From assembly GCF_039529835.1 (NCBI RefSeq), contig NZ_CP154262.1, positions 806,001 to 870,000 of the forward strand: a stretch of DNA of 64,000 nt, read 5' to 3'. The stretch is from Arthrobacter sp. TMP15. Lineage in GTDB: Bacteria; Actinomycetota; Actinomycetes; Actinomycetales; Micrococcaceae. Below are positions 8,910 to 17,841 of this stretch, piece after piece. The notes under the pieces were generated by a model that searched no databases, was not told where the DNA came from, and saw only the letters and a list, made by a program, of their open reading frames with translations. The translations under genes were made by a program, and so were the position numbers. How positions within the stretch are numbered: position 1 is the stretch's first letter; every line of letters starts with the position of its first letter.

Positions 8910-10373
8910 TTAGAAAGTGCTGCTGAGCTTGCGGGTCACATCGGCCAAGGACTGGTCATTGCCAACGTTTCCGGCGAAGACGATGTAGGGGATACCAGCG
9001 GCGGGCCCATCAACAGGCTCCCAAAGAGAGACAATGCCCGGGAGCATCGGACCGCGCACAATTGCGTGGCGGATTTCCAATCCATGCGCGGCCACGTCAG
9101 AGGAAGTTATGCCACCCTTGGCAATGACAAAACGGGGAGGTGTAGCCTTCAACGTCCGGTTGACCACCTCAACGACAGCGGCTGAGACTGTGCGCGCAAT
9201 CTTCAGGCTTGCTGCGGCTTCGTCCGTTTTAATCAGTAGACGGCTGGTATGCACAATCACGTCGCCACTAGCCAGTGCGGCACCAACTTGTTCCACGACG
9301 TCGTCCAGGTGAGTCCCGCCGTCGGCCTTCAACAGCTTTTTCACGTCAATTTCAATGATGCGTGCGGCGCTGTGCTGTTGCGTCAATGCCTTCAGCTGGC
9401 GGGTAGTGACACCAACATGAGAGCCAACAACTATGAGCCCACCAGCACTCTGGGTGGCAGGGGCGGGAGAGGAATAGATCTCCGAAGGTGTCAGTTCGGC
9501 GCGGATCTCCTGGCCAATGCGAGCCCGGACAAAAGGCGGACCAACACGATAAATGAGGTGTTTGCCTCGGCGTTCAGCCTCATCAAGTCCCAGAGCCAGC
9601 ACGCGAAGATCATTTTCGCTCACGGCGTCTACAACAATAGGGCAGGAATCCTGCGCTGCCTCGATGGCGTCGGCAATTGCCATAGCGGCTTGGGCTGGCG
9701 TGCCAGTGCGTAATAGGGACAAGTCAACGGGGATCACGTTCGCAGCTCCAAAACGTCCCTGGGATTTTTCTTCCACATAAGCATCCAGTCGAGAGCTTGT
9801 GAAACCAAAGGTGGCGTCCTTGGCGAATTCAGTGTCGCCAACCGGTATCAGGGACCCGGCATCAGCTCGTGTGTAGTGGATGCCACCAATGGTGATCCGC
9901 CCGGCGTCGGGAAACGCTGGAACCATGACGACGCCGTCAACTTGCCCGGCACCCTCTGCCAGTAATGTCGCGGCGATGGTGTCCGGCTCGAGTGGATAGT
10001 GCCCGCGGAGAGTTGAATCGCTGCGGCTGACAAAGCCGAGTGTGACTCCCGCCTCGGTTGCCGCTTTTAGTGCGTTTCTGACGATCTGGGCGTTTCGGGC
10101 CGCCGCTTCACTAGGGTCCAAGCTGCGGGTGTTGGTCAGGATGTAGATGGCGTTGGCCCGGTGGCCGTCAATGAGGTGTGCGTAAGCCCAGCGGAAGTCC
10201 GCAATGTCCCAGTGTGTTAAAACGGGGAGGTTTGAGACTGACTGGGTGCCTGTCGGGTCATCGTCAAGGACTACTAGGACGCGACCGGATTCGATCACCT
10301 TCTGTGCCACTGTTGCGGCCGTCACTGGAACCTCGGAGGGAAAGTGGGATAGCAAATCGGATTCAAGAACCAC
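8910..10373 (-). CDS. otnK: Four-carbon acid sugar kinase, DUF1537 family (probable 3-oxotetronate 4-kinase)
   Basis: The N-terminal sugar-binding domain carries VVLDDDPTGTQS and SRSDSTLRGHYPLEP. The C-terminal nucleotide-binding domain carries AKGGITSSDVA and the terminal FAGNVGN. DUF1537 proteins are ATP-dependent kinases of C4 acid sugars (OtnK, DtnK). With an LtnD-like dehydrogenase beside it and no PdxA2, OtnK activity is more likely than D-threonate kinase. I chose GTG 10373 because GAGG sits 6 bases before it and LESDLLSHFP after it matches homologues. ATG 10385 lacks a ribosome-binding site, and further upstream extension gives an implausible cysteine-rich leader. This is the first gene of the operon. 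Confidence 0.85.
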   Translation of the reverse strand: MVLESDLLSHFPSEVPVTAATVAQKVIESGRVLVVLDDDPTGTQSVSNLPVLTHWDIADFRWAYAHLIDGHRANAIYILTNTRSLDPSEAAARNAQIVRNALKAATEAGVTLGFVSRSDSTLRGHYPLEPDTIAATLLAEGAGQVDGVVMVPAFPDAGRITIGGIHYTRADAGSLIPVGDTEFAKDATFGFTSSRLDAYVEEKSQGRFGAANVIPVDLSLLRTGTPAQAAMAIADAIEAAQDSCPIVVDAVSENDLRVLALGLDEAERRGKHLIYRVGPPFVRARIGQEIRAELTPSEIYSSPAPATQSAGGLIVVGSHVGVTTRQLKALTQQHSAARIIEIDVKKLLKADGGTHLDDVVEQVGAALASGDVIVHTSRLLIKTDEAAASLKIARTVSAAVVEVVNRTLKATPPRFVIAKGGITSSDVAAHGLEIRHAIVRGPMLPGIVSLWEPVDGPAAGIPYIVFAGNVGNDQSLADVTRKLSSTF

Positions 10374-10404
10374 GGGGCACCTCATCGTGAATTGTGTCTT
10401 TTGT

Positions 10405-10421
10405 AAGATGTCTGACATCTT
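10405..10421. promoter_or_regulatory. Perfect 17-bp palindrome, FadR/GntR-type operator
   Basis: The site reads AAGATGTCTGACATCTT: two perfect 8-bp arms around one central T. Its core TGTCTGACA fits the operator style of FadR-subfamily GntR regulators. It lies 32-48 bases before the otnK-type start and 153 bases before the divergent FadR-type regulator gene. It probably binds that regulator and controls the acid-sugar operon. Confidence 0.75.
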
Positions 10422-10573
10422 GCATTTGAGTGTTATTGTGGCATATGGCACAAAGGGAGCGCAAATGCAGCAAATAGTTGTGCATGTTTCTCGGCAACAA
10501 CACTGGTATTGCCCCGCCGAACCATACAATGGTCATCACAAATAAGCAGTAATCAAACTGGCAACGGAGGAGC

Positions 10574-11278
10574 ATGGCACGCAAATCGCTGACGGGGGTT
10601 GTTGCCGATGACCTCCTTGACAGGATCGTGGCCGGCGAGTTTGCGCCTGGGTCAATAGTCCCGGGCGAGTTGGAACTTGGTGCTCAGCATGAGGTCAGCC
10701 GGATGACAGTGCGGGAGGCCATGAAAACTCTGGCCGCCCAGGGAATTCTTCGAGTTGAACGCGGCCGGGGCACATTCGTGAATCCTCTAGACCAATGGGG
10801 GTCACTTGAGGCTGTGCTGCGCGTGCTCTCTGAGGGTCGGAATGACGCAACGGCGGCCGTGCAGCTCATTGAGCTCAGACGCATGCTGGAAACTGGTGCA
10901 TGTGAACTAGCTGCTGCACGGATTAGCGATGGGGATCTGGCGAAACTCCGGGCTCATATTGATGCCATGCGTAGAGCGCACAAGACTGGCAATGTTGCAT
11001 TATTTGTTGACTCGGACTTGGCGTTTCATGACGTCATCTTGCACGCATCAGAGAATGTCTTTGTCGCAGTGCTTTTTGATCCGCTTCACAGGGTTTTGGA
11101 GAGCCGCCGGGAGGAAACCTCACGGGTACCGAAAATACAGTCAAACGCAATTGATATGCATGAAAAAATTCTTCATTCCCTTACCCTGCGGGAGCCCGAA
11201 CGCGCCAGAATTGCCATGGATAATCACATGACACAAACGCTGAATGATTTGAAAGAGCACGTGCTCGGTCTGTCGTAG
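10574..11278 (+). CDS. GntR-family regulator, FadR subfamily
   Basis: The N-terminal winged helix (about residues 5-70) has the GntR pattern VVADDLLDRIVAGEFAPGS, SRMTVREAMKTLAAQGI and RGRGTFVNP. The C-terminal all-helical FCD ligand domain (about 90-225) has the metal-binding set ELR, Asp and His (SDLAFHDVIL, HEKILHSL, MDNHM). FCD regulators usually bind organic or sugar acids. The gene is divergent from the DUF1537 operon and the palindrome at 10405-10421 lies between them, so it is the likely local repressor. GGAGG lies about 4-6 bases before the ATG. Confidence 0.88.
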   Translation: MARKSLTGVVADDLLDRIVAGEFAPGSIVPGELELGAQHEVSRMTVREAMKTLAAQGILRVERGRGTFVNPLDQWGSLEAVLRVLSEGRNDATAAVQLIELRRMLETGACELAAARISDGDLAKLRAHIDAMRRAHKTGNVALFVDSDLAFHDVILHASENVFVAVLFDPLHRVLESRREETSRVPKIQSNAIDMHEKILHSLTLREPERARIAMDNHMTQTLNDLKEHVLGLS

Positions 11279-11388
11279 TTGGATTGCCCCGCAGGCACGG
11301 TCCTGCAGGCACGGATATGGATAGCCTGCAATCTAGATATAAGGGCTAAAGCAACAGGGGCGCTATTTCCGTCTACTAGAGTGGGAGC

Positions 11389-12150
11389 GTGACACGACAG
11401 GCCTGCAGTGCCGACCCGCTGAAACAATCTTCTAAAGAGGTGCCCGTAGGCCGCCTCTACTCTGGCATGCACTCTTCCGAACGAACAACAGAACGCTACG
11501 GGCGCCTCGTTGAAGCAGGAATAGAGATCTTTGGTACGGCAGGCTATTCAACAGCCAGGATCAAGACAATATGCCAGCGCGCGGGCCTGAGCGAACGTTA
11601 TTTTTATGAGTCCTTTGACTCGCGCGAACAATTACTGACTGCTATCTATGACAATCTCTCTAGCACTTTGATGCGCGAGGTAGTCCTGGCCCTTGAGGTG
11701 CCGGGCATGGCACTCAAAGACGCAGTCAGGGCCGGCTTGGCAGTGGTAGTAAATTTCATGTTGGGGGACCCTCGCCATGCCAGAATCATTTTGGTGGAAA
11801 TTGTGGGTGTTTCCTCTGAGCTTGAATCGAAACGCCATCATTCCCTCACTGAATTTGCCAAAATAACCATGCGTCAGCTGTTGCTGTTAGGTGGAATTGA
11901 TCCAGCAGAGGCACAAAGGCCACTCACGGCCTGCGCCGAAGATGGGTTACTGGCCGAGGTCTTGGACTTTGCTCGACTCACGGCCATGTCAATAGTGGGC
12001 GGAGTGAACAATATGCTTTGTGATGCTCTGCTCTCCGAGACCACCGCCAACACGGAACGGATCACTGAGGTCGCATACCAGCTGACTTACAACGCCTCAA
12101 CTGGCGTCAGAACGCTCGCTGCTCAAGGCGAACCGGCCGGGCTGGTCTAG
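11389..12150 (+). CDS. TetR/AcrR-family transcriptional regulator
   Basis: The 253-residue frame starts at GTG. The DNA-binding part (about residues 30-90) reads YGRLVEAGIEIFGTAGYSTARIKTICQRAGLSERYFYESFDSR broken into the usual TetR helices. The C-terminal half is a ligand/dimer domain without recognisable specificity. It stands between the sugar-acid regulator and an unrelated hypothetical gene, so its target is not evident. The ~30 residues before the helix-turn-helix could be shorter if ATG 11467 (GMHSSERT) is the true start. Confidence 0.83.
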   Translation: MTRQACSADPLKQSSKEVPVGRLYSGMHSSERTTERYGRLVEAGIEIFGTAGYSTARIKTICQRAGLSERYFYESFDSREQLLTAIYDNLSSTLMREVVLALEVPGMALKDAVRAGLAVVVNFMLGDPRHARIILVEIVGVSSELESKRHHSLTEFAKITMRQLLLLGGIDPAEAQRPLTACAEDGLLAEVLDFARLTAMSIVGGVNNMLCDALLSETTANTERITEVAYQLTYNASTGVRTLAAQGEPAGLV

Positions 12151-12206
12151 TCGCAGGACTGCCCGCAACAGTTGGTGGGCCGCTGACATGGTGGCAGGAT
12201 AGTGAC

Positions 12207-12914
12207 ATGTCACTCCCTCAACTGTTTGCCGCGTATTGGTGGTTGCTCTTTCCCTTGGCAGGGCTGATAGGCGCAGGCTTCAAGGGCTTGTTAGCCTCCC
12301 GGGAGCGCCAACACCAAAACAACATTGAAATGTACAAGCTCCAGCACCCCGTGCCGGATGGCGTAGCGCATCCAACGAGCAGCCAGCCTCCTTCCGAGCA
12401 GCAGCCGCAGGACCGAGGTTACTCTGAGGCCGACGTCGCCAAAGTTAGGGATGAGCACGACGCCGTCAACCGACGCTGGCTGGACTATGAGCTTGACGTC
12501 GGGAAACTGATTGACTTTCCTATGATGAGTGACGTCCGTGAACCTTTGACAGTTGCTTTCCTCCGGGCAAAACGGGATGCTGATGGACTGCGCCCTTTGA
12601 ACGGCACCGAGATTACTGCCAAAAGCCGGTGGGATGACTACCGCAATTCCGTCAATGCTTATGCGGTTGCGTTCGAAGTTGCTGAAAAGGAGGCGCACAG
12701 AATCAAGGATTCAGCGTTCAGCCAAGAAGAGCGGCACCGCCTGGGTACAGCACGGAAACTCGTCAAAATCGCAGAAAATGAGGGGGCAACCCCCGCTGAG
12801 CGGCAAACAGCGTACAAGAGGGCCCGCAAAGAACTCGATGGTTTGATAGTTCTTCCCGATGTAACCATCGCCGCTCTGGAGCAAAAAGTGGCGCGTATGC
12901 TGGACGGCGCCTAA
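12207..12914 (+). CDS. Conserved-looking hypothetical protein with N-terminal membrane anchor
   Basis: The 235-residue protein begins with one hydrophobic helix (about residues 5-30, AAYWWLLFPLAGLIGAGFKGLL). A charged, helix-rich cytosolic part follows, with ARKLVKIAENEGATPAERQTAYKRARKELDG near the C-terminus. A Gln/Pro-rich linker lies around residues 50-75. The alternating charge suggests coiled-coil character. I do not recognise a named family. It stands alone between a TetR regulator and an SDR gene on the same strand. Confidence 0.7.
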   Translation: MSLPQLFAAYWWLLFPLAGLIGAGFKGLLASRERQHQNNIEMYKLQHPVPDGVAHPTSSQPPSEQQPQDRGYSEADVAKVRDEHDAVNRRWLDYELDVGKLIDFPMMSDVREPLTVAFLRAKRDADGLRPLNGTEITAKSRWDDYRNSVNAYAVAFEVAEKEAHRIKDSAFSQEERHRLGTARKLVKIAENEGATPAERQTAYKRARKELDGLIVLPDVTIAALEQKVARMLDGA

Positions 12915-12981
12915 TAAACAAATCTTCAGCATTTCCTCGCAGCTAGAAGATGTAAGCTGAAAATTATTCTAAGGACGCAAG

Positions 12982-13803
12982 ATGCAACGGACAACTGTTA
13001 TTACCGGCGCAAGCGATGGAATCGGTGCTGCGGCAGCAAAAATGCTCGCATACCCAGGGCATACCTTGGTGGTGGTTGGGCGTTCAGAGGAAAAAACCAA
13101 AGCCATTGCTCAAGAGCTAGACGCTGACTATTTCCTTGCGGACTTCGCCGACCTGGCCCAAGTGCGGGCACTTTCTGCGGACTTGGCACACAGGTACCCG
13201 CGTATTGATGTGCTTGCCAACAATGCTGGCGGCGTCATGGGTCAACGCGAAATGACAGTTGACGGGCATGAAAAAACATTTCAGGTGAACCACCTGGCCC
13301 CGTTCTTACTTACTACGTTATTGATAGACCAACTGGTGAAGAGCAGAGCAACGATTATTAACACCTCGAGTGCTGCTAATAAAATTATGGCTAAGTTCAA
13401 TATTGATGATCTTGACGCCCAGCAGCATTACACACCCAATTCAGCCTATGGAAATGCAAAACTAGCTAATATTCTATTCACCAAGGAACTAAACCGACGG
13501 TACGGCGATCATGGTGTGAACGCTGCTGCTTTCCACCCGGGAATGGTGGGGACCAACTTTTCGTCTGAGTCAGCGGGCTCCTTGCGGATGATTTACAGCT
13601 TGTTTGGCCGGAGATTTATGCTTTCACCTCCGCAAGGAGCAGACACGCTAGTCTGGCTGGCTACTACACAGCCGGGCACAGACTGGGAGCCTGGGGAATA
13701 CTATGTTCGACGGAAACCTGCCAAGGCCAATAAGCTAGCCGAGGATCCGCATCTTGCTCAGCAGCTATGGGACACCAGCGCAGCAATGGTGCGCCAGGGC
13801 TGA
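12982..13803 (+). CDS. SDR-family oxidoreductase (retinol-dehydrogenase-like)
   Basis: The 273-residue protein has TGASDGIG (residues 8-15), NNAGG in the middle, and the catalytic SAYGNAKLANILF (Tyr about 156, Lys about 160). The long substrate loop PPQGADTLVWLAT and the C-terminal length resemble the atypical SDRs annotated as retinol- or protochlorophyllide-like reductases. The substrate is unknown. AAGGAC lies just before the ATG. The gene is convergent with idi and ends 16 bases from it. Confidence 0.82.
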   Translation: MQRTTVITGASDGIGAAAAKMLAYPGHTLVVVGRSEEKTKAIAQELDADYFLADFADLAQVRALSADLAHRYPRIDVLANNAGGVMGQREMTVDGHEKTFQVNHLAPFLLTTLLIDQLVKSRATIINTSSAANKIMAKFNIDDLDAQQHYTPNSAYGNAKLANILFTKELNRRYGDHGVNAAAFHPGMVGTNFSSESAGSLRMIYSLFGRRFMLSPPQGADTLVWLATTQPGTDWEPGEYYVRRKPAKANKLAEDPHLAQQLWDTSAAMVRQG

Positions 13804-13819
13804 GGATTTGCCGCGACGT

Positions 13820-14368
13820 TCAAACAGGTAGGCGCCCGCCCGTGTAGACACCTTCGTGAAGCTGCTCAACCAGCCATGGACTAAAGGCGAAAGGCGTAGC
13901 TGTTGCGGCTTCTTCAACGTCAACAACAGCTGCCCAAGCCCAGTCGCACACTTCCTCAGGGTTGGGTGAAATTTGGCCTTCGCCAGCATAGACGGCCGTG
14001 TAAACGGGGCATACTTCGTTTTCCACGATCCCGGAAGCATCAGTGGCCCGGTACCGGAAGCCGGGAAGGGCTGGTTGAATGTTCTTCACTGTAATGTTCA
14101 GCTCCACCGCTGCGCGCCGGATAATTGCCTCCTCGAAGGTTTCACCGGGTGCTGGATGACCGCAGAAAGAATTTGTCCAGACTCCTGCCCACGTCACTTT
14201 CGACAAGGCCCGCCGGGTCAGTAGCGTCCGGCCCTCGGCGTCAAAAAGGTGGCAGGAGAAGGCCAAATGTAAAGGCGTGTCAGGAGTGTGCACAAGGGCC
14301 TTGTTGGCTGTGCCTATTTCAGTACCATTGTCATCCAGCAACCTGACCAACTCAATTTTTTCATCCAT
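13820..14368 (-). CDS. idi: Isopentenyl-diphosphate delta-isomerase, type I
   Basis: This Nudix-like enzyme interconverts IPP and DMAPP for isoprenoid synthesis. From ATG 14368 it has 182 residues. The catalytic cysteine is in TNSFCGHP (Cys69), the Nudix-like helix is GETFEEAIIRRAAVEL, and the catalytic glutamate region is IVENEVCPVY. The frame stays open upstream to a TTG at 14404 (12 residues more). GGAAGG lies about 12 bases before the ATG, so the start is not fully settled. Its sole neighbour on this strand is a hypothetical gene upstream. Confidence 0.88.
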   Translation of the reverse strand: MDEKIELVRLLDDNGTEIGTANKALVHTPDTPLHLAFSCHLFDAEGRTLLTRRALSKVTWAGVWTNSFCGHPAPGETFEEAIIRRAAVELNITVKNIQPALPGFRYRATDASGIVENEVCPVYTAVYAGEGQISPNPEEVCDWAWAAVVDVEEAATATPFAFSPWLVEQLHEGVYTGGRLPV

Positions 14369-14493
14369 AGCGGGCACAATTCCTTCCACTTTTTTCACGC
14401 TCAACAGGGCCGATACGTTTTTCGCACCTGGCGCGTAGCAGCGTGGTCCAGTGTAGCCGTCGGGAGCCGCTGGTGGCTCGAGCCAAGATCAGT

Positions 14494-16326
14494 CTATGGC
14501 TTGACTACGTTGTGCGAGACCACCTCATGGAGTTCCACGCCGCCGGAGCGTAGTTTCCAATAGTGCAGGCGCAGTGCCCCAGCAGTTCGTTGTTCCACAT
14601 ACAGCCTCATGCAGACGTCTTCCCCACGCATGGTTGGTTTGGCGTGGGCACCTTCATTGAGGCGAAGCACATGTGGTTCACGCTTGCGCAGCGCTCCTGT
14701 TCTCTCCGCCACCAGATCCACCACTGCCCGGAGAGTTTTGCTGCGCTGCTGCTCGGTGATGGCAAGCCACGAGGCCAGAAACTGCGGGTTGCAACTGTAT
14801 GTTCCTAGCGGATGGGCGTCCTTCTCAGCAGGGGGAACACTCCTAGCCCATGCCTGCAATAAATCGTAAGTGAATTGGTCGGCAGGATCCGTAAACAGTG
14901 TCTCCGCTGCCATTTCAGTGCGCGAGGTTGCTGAACGCCGCTGCTGGCGAAGCTGCACCAGCGCAGTCTTGGTCCTAGCCAGCTCTTCCCGGATGGCCTC
15001 AATTTGGTGTTCGGCGGTGTCCAGGCGACGCGCCAATCCAGCAGAATCCCGGCGCTCATCTTCCAATTGGTCCTGCAATGCCCGTGCCACCTTGTCAGTG
15101 GCGCCTTGCTGTTTGGCCGCCGCCACAAGATCATCGATGGTGCGCCGTGCCGAAACCAGTTGCATCTGTGTGCTTTGCAGGGCCGTGCGGCGTTGGGCCG
15201 GGCTGAGCAGTGACTCTTTTTCGTCATGGTCGACGCCGGAAGAGCCAGTCTGCGAGGTGGCGTTCAGTCCGTCTGGGGTAGTGCCGGTAACGGCGGAACC
15301 TGCGGTGAAGATGCTCGTATAGGGTCTGTCGTAGTCAAGCCAGGCCGGGCCCCCATGAACCAGCGCCGGGGCTGGTACTGCCGTTTCGTCGTCGTCCACG
15401 TCAAGCATGGACAGACGCACGGCACCGTTCTCATATAAGACCCGCACCCGTACCACCTCACCCTCAGTCAGGAGGTCTTCGGCGGAGTCCAAATCATTGG
15501 ATGAAATACTCTCGACTCCAATCCGGAAGTCGTTATTGGGCCACAGATGCACCAGGGCGAGTTCCGCGCACACCGAGTTGACCCGAGCAAGTGCCACATC
15601 ACCATGCTTGTAGACGGACACCGGAGAGGGCCGGGGGAGCAGGAGTGAGTTGATGTCGAAAACGTGAGTCCCAGGGTTGTGGAGTCCCGTCAGCCGTTGA
15701 CCCTTGTTCACGAGCCAGCTCACTGGCACTCCCGGCAGAAGGTCTTCACCGCGAATAACAGCCTGTTCCCCACCGGGAAGCACCTCCACCACAGCCCTGT
15801 CTGCGGCCGGAAAGCCCATGACCAAAGCCTCGGAAATAACTGAGACCGGCAGGGTGGCGGGGGCATTTGAGTACTCTGCTGCCAAGACTTCCAGCTCAAG
15901 GGCCTGGTACAGGGCAGCCACCTGGTCGCGGCGCCGGGGAACATGCGGCCGTGGTGTCCTGGTGGTCCACTGGTGTCCGTGGGGATACACACGGGCCCCG
16001 GTGCCAAATATGTGCATCAGTTCAGGTAACGCCCGTTCTAAGCGATGCGTCTCAACACCGTTGGCAACTTCAAACACTTGTGCTGCGCTTCCCACCTGCG
16101 CAGCAACCCGTGCAGCATCTATGCGCAGCACATCGGCATTGATATAGGAGATGACAACAACCGTGAAGGACCGCCGCGGATCCATCAAAATCTGGGCCAG
16201 AACGCTCCCATTCTCTCTGTGCACTGCATACGTCTGCGCCTCTGTGCCGTTCGGTGCAGCAGGTACGCCTGACGCCTCCGGGGCCTCCGGCACGGAGAGC
16301 TTGTTCCTGTTTTTCTGTGCAGGCAT
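14494..16326 (-). CDS. Multidomain hypothetical: N-terminal alpha/beta domain, S1-like domain, coiled coil, C-terminal domain
   Basis: The 610-residue protein has four visible parts. Residues about 40-125 look like an alpha/beta domain (SFTVVVISYINADVLRIDAA, then GTGARVYPHG). Residues about 240-315 resemble an S1/OB RNA-binding fold (GDVALARVN, GEVVRVRVL, NGAVRLSMLDVDDD). Residues about 375-465 are a charged coiled coil. Residues about 478-610 form a compact domain ending in GALRLHYWKLRSGGVELHEVV, a strand pattern reminiscent of small RelE/ParE-like folds. I recall the C-terminal motif from actinobacterial proteins of unknown function but cannot name a family. It seems monocistronic. No signal peptide or membrane segment is visible. 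Confidence 0.75.
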   Translation of the reverse strand: MPAQKNRNKLSVPEAPEASGVPAAPNGTEAQTYAVHRENGSVLAQILMDPRRSFTVVVISYINADVLRIDAARVAAQVGSAAQVFEVANGVETHRLERALPELMHIFGTGARVYPHGHQWTTRTPRPHVPRRRDQVAALYQALELEVLAAEYSNAPATLPVSVISEALVMGFPAADRAVVEVLPGGEQAVIRGEDLLPGVPVSWLVNKGQRLTGLHNPGTHVFDINSLLLPRPSPVSVYKHGDVALARVNSVCAELALVHLWPNNDFRIGVESISSNDLDSAEDLLTEGEVVRVRVLYENGAVRLSMLDVDDDETAVPAPALVHGGPAWLDYDRPYTSIFTAGSAVTGTTPDGLNATSQTGSSGVDHDEKESLLSPAQRRTALQSTQMQLVSARRTIDDLVAAAKQQGATDKVARALQDQLEDERRDSAGLARRLDTAEHQIEAIREELARTKTALVQLRQQRRSATSRTEMAAETLFTDPADQFTYDLLQAWARSVPPAEKDAHPLGTYSCNPQFLASWLAITEQQRSKTLRAVVDLVAERTGALRKREPHVLRLNEGAHAKPTMRGEDVCMRLYVEQRTAGALRLHYWKLRSGGVELHEVVSHNVVKP

Positions 16327-16855
16327 GAACTCTCCTTTCCGGTTGCCAATTTCCGGATAGTTCTAGTGACTTACCTTACATCCGGGGTGTACCTTCACGT
16401 AGAAGTGCCTCCATATTCTTGAAAATGTGTCAACAAGCGCATCGAGGGTTCCATTTGGCCGGATCAGTGTCGGTGCTCAGATGGCTTGGGGCAGATAACG
16501 CTTCTGTCACGTTTTTGCTGCTGCTAAACGGCAGCTTCCGCGTCATGGCAGCGAATCCATGATTGGCGATACTGCCGGGGGTTACCGAACAGTAGTCCTT
16601 TTGGATAGTCCGCACTTTTTGTTCGAGAAAGCCCGGTGTGAGCTGGGGTACATTTGCCTGACGACGTGTTGGTGAGATCACATTTCCCACTTCACGAAGA
16701 AACCGAACAAACCCCCGTTGCTAACAGATCGTCAACCACGGTCAGTGTGCCGGGCCAGCTTTTAAGGATGATTAAATGCCATTGCACCCACCCAAACAGC
16801 GGATGGCGCATCGTCACACTGATGCCGCATCTGCTGTGCTGTGGAGGCTGATCCC
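16327..16855. other. 529-base intergenic region between divergent genes
   Basis: It separates the S1/coiled-coil gene (minus) from the peptide ABC operon (plus) and should carry both promoters. An 86-codon minus-strand frame at 16430-16690 has no recognisable protein features. I found no convincing promoter, operator or RNA gene. Confidence 0.5.
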
Positions 16856-17839
16856 ATGATCGGTTTCATAGCAAAACGGTTTATCAACTACGCGATCTTG
16901 TCAGCCATCGCTACGTTGAGTGCATATGTTTTGGCTAGCGTGATCCTGAACCCGGCCAGCAGGTACTTGGGACGAAACCCCCGGCCTTCCGATGAAACCA
17001 TCAACGCGATTCTGGACAATCTGGGCGTCAACCCAAACACTCCTGTGATTGAGCGGCTCTGGGCATGGATCGTGAATCTAGTAGCCCATGGCTCACTCGG
17101 GGACACCATCCACAACACCTCTGTTATCAGTGAAATGACAGCACGAGCAGGCACCAGCCTCCGTTTGCTGATTCTTGGCACCATCATCGCCGCTATTGTG
17201 GGCGTGGCCATCGGTGTGTGGGGTGCTGTGCGCCAATACAAGTTCAGTGACCAGGCCATCTCCTACGCATCCTTTACTGTTCTTGCCACACCCTCATTTG
17301 TGTTGGGTATTTTGCTGATGATCGTGGCAACCATGCTGAACAACTTCCTGGGCTTGCAACTGATCAACTTCACGGGCGAATACACGGCAGGGCTGGATGG
17401 CGGTTTCTGGGTCCACTTCTGGGACCGTGCCGCTCACTTGCTGCTTCCCACCATTTCCTTGGCACTCTTGGGCGCGGCCGGGTATTCCAGATACCAGCGA
17501 AGCGCCATGTTGGACGTACTCGCTGCTGACTACATCCGTACAGCACGTTCCAAAGGGCGAACCCGCGGTTCTGCCCTGGTCCGGCACGGTGTCCGGGTGG
17601 CTCTGATTCCCATGTCAACATACTTTGCCTACTCCTTCGCCACCGTCCTGGCCGGTGCGGCTGTAACGGAGCTGGTCTTCAGCTGGCACGGCATGGGGGA
17701 GATGCTTGTCCAAGCAATCACCCAGAGTGATATCAATGCCTTTACCGGTGCCATTTTATTCAATGCCATCCTGATCCTGATCGCCGGCACACTTGCCGAC
17801 ATTGTGTACGCAGCCCTTGACCCGAGAGTGAGGGTGTAA
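16856..17839 (+). CDS. Peptide/nickel-type ABC transporter permease (DppB/OppB family)
   Basis: From ATG 16856 (GGAGG 8 bases upstream) the protein has 327 residues and about six membrane helices. The cytoplasmic EAA loop appears as DVLAADYIRTARSKGRTRGSALVRHGVR, the site that contacts the ATPase. Class DppB permeases have a long periplasmic segment after the first helix, seen here as residues about 35-100. It forms the channel with the DppC-like partner encoded next. An in-frame GTG at 16841 overlaps the ribosome-binding site and is less likely as start. Confidence 0.9.
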   Translation: MIGFIAKRFINYAILSAIATLSAYVLASVILNPASRYLGRNPRPSDETINAILDNLGVNPNTPVIERLWAWIVNLVAHGSLGDTIHNTSVISEMTARAGTSLRLLILGTIIAAIVGVAIGVWGAVRQYKFSDQAISYASFTVLATPSFVLGILLMIVATMLNNFLGLQLINFTGEYTAGLDGGFWVHFWDRAAHLLLPTISLALLGAAGYSRYQRSAMLDVLAADYIRTARSKGRTRGSALVRHGVRVALIPMSTYFAYSFATVLAGAAVTELVFSWHGMGEMLVQAITQSDINAFTGAILFNAILILIAGTLADIVYAALDPRVRV

Positions 17840-17841
17840 CC

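Noticed and set aside
11276-11395. About 39 open codons after the TAG of the FadR-type gene, a possible read-through case
   Set aside because: The FCD domain is already complete at the TAG and the extension has no protein-like pattern, so it is chance in GC-rich DNA.
16430-16690. 86-codon minus-strand ORF in the 529-base gap
   Set aside because: No ribosome-binding site, family or biased codon use; kept as intergenic.
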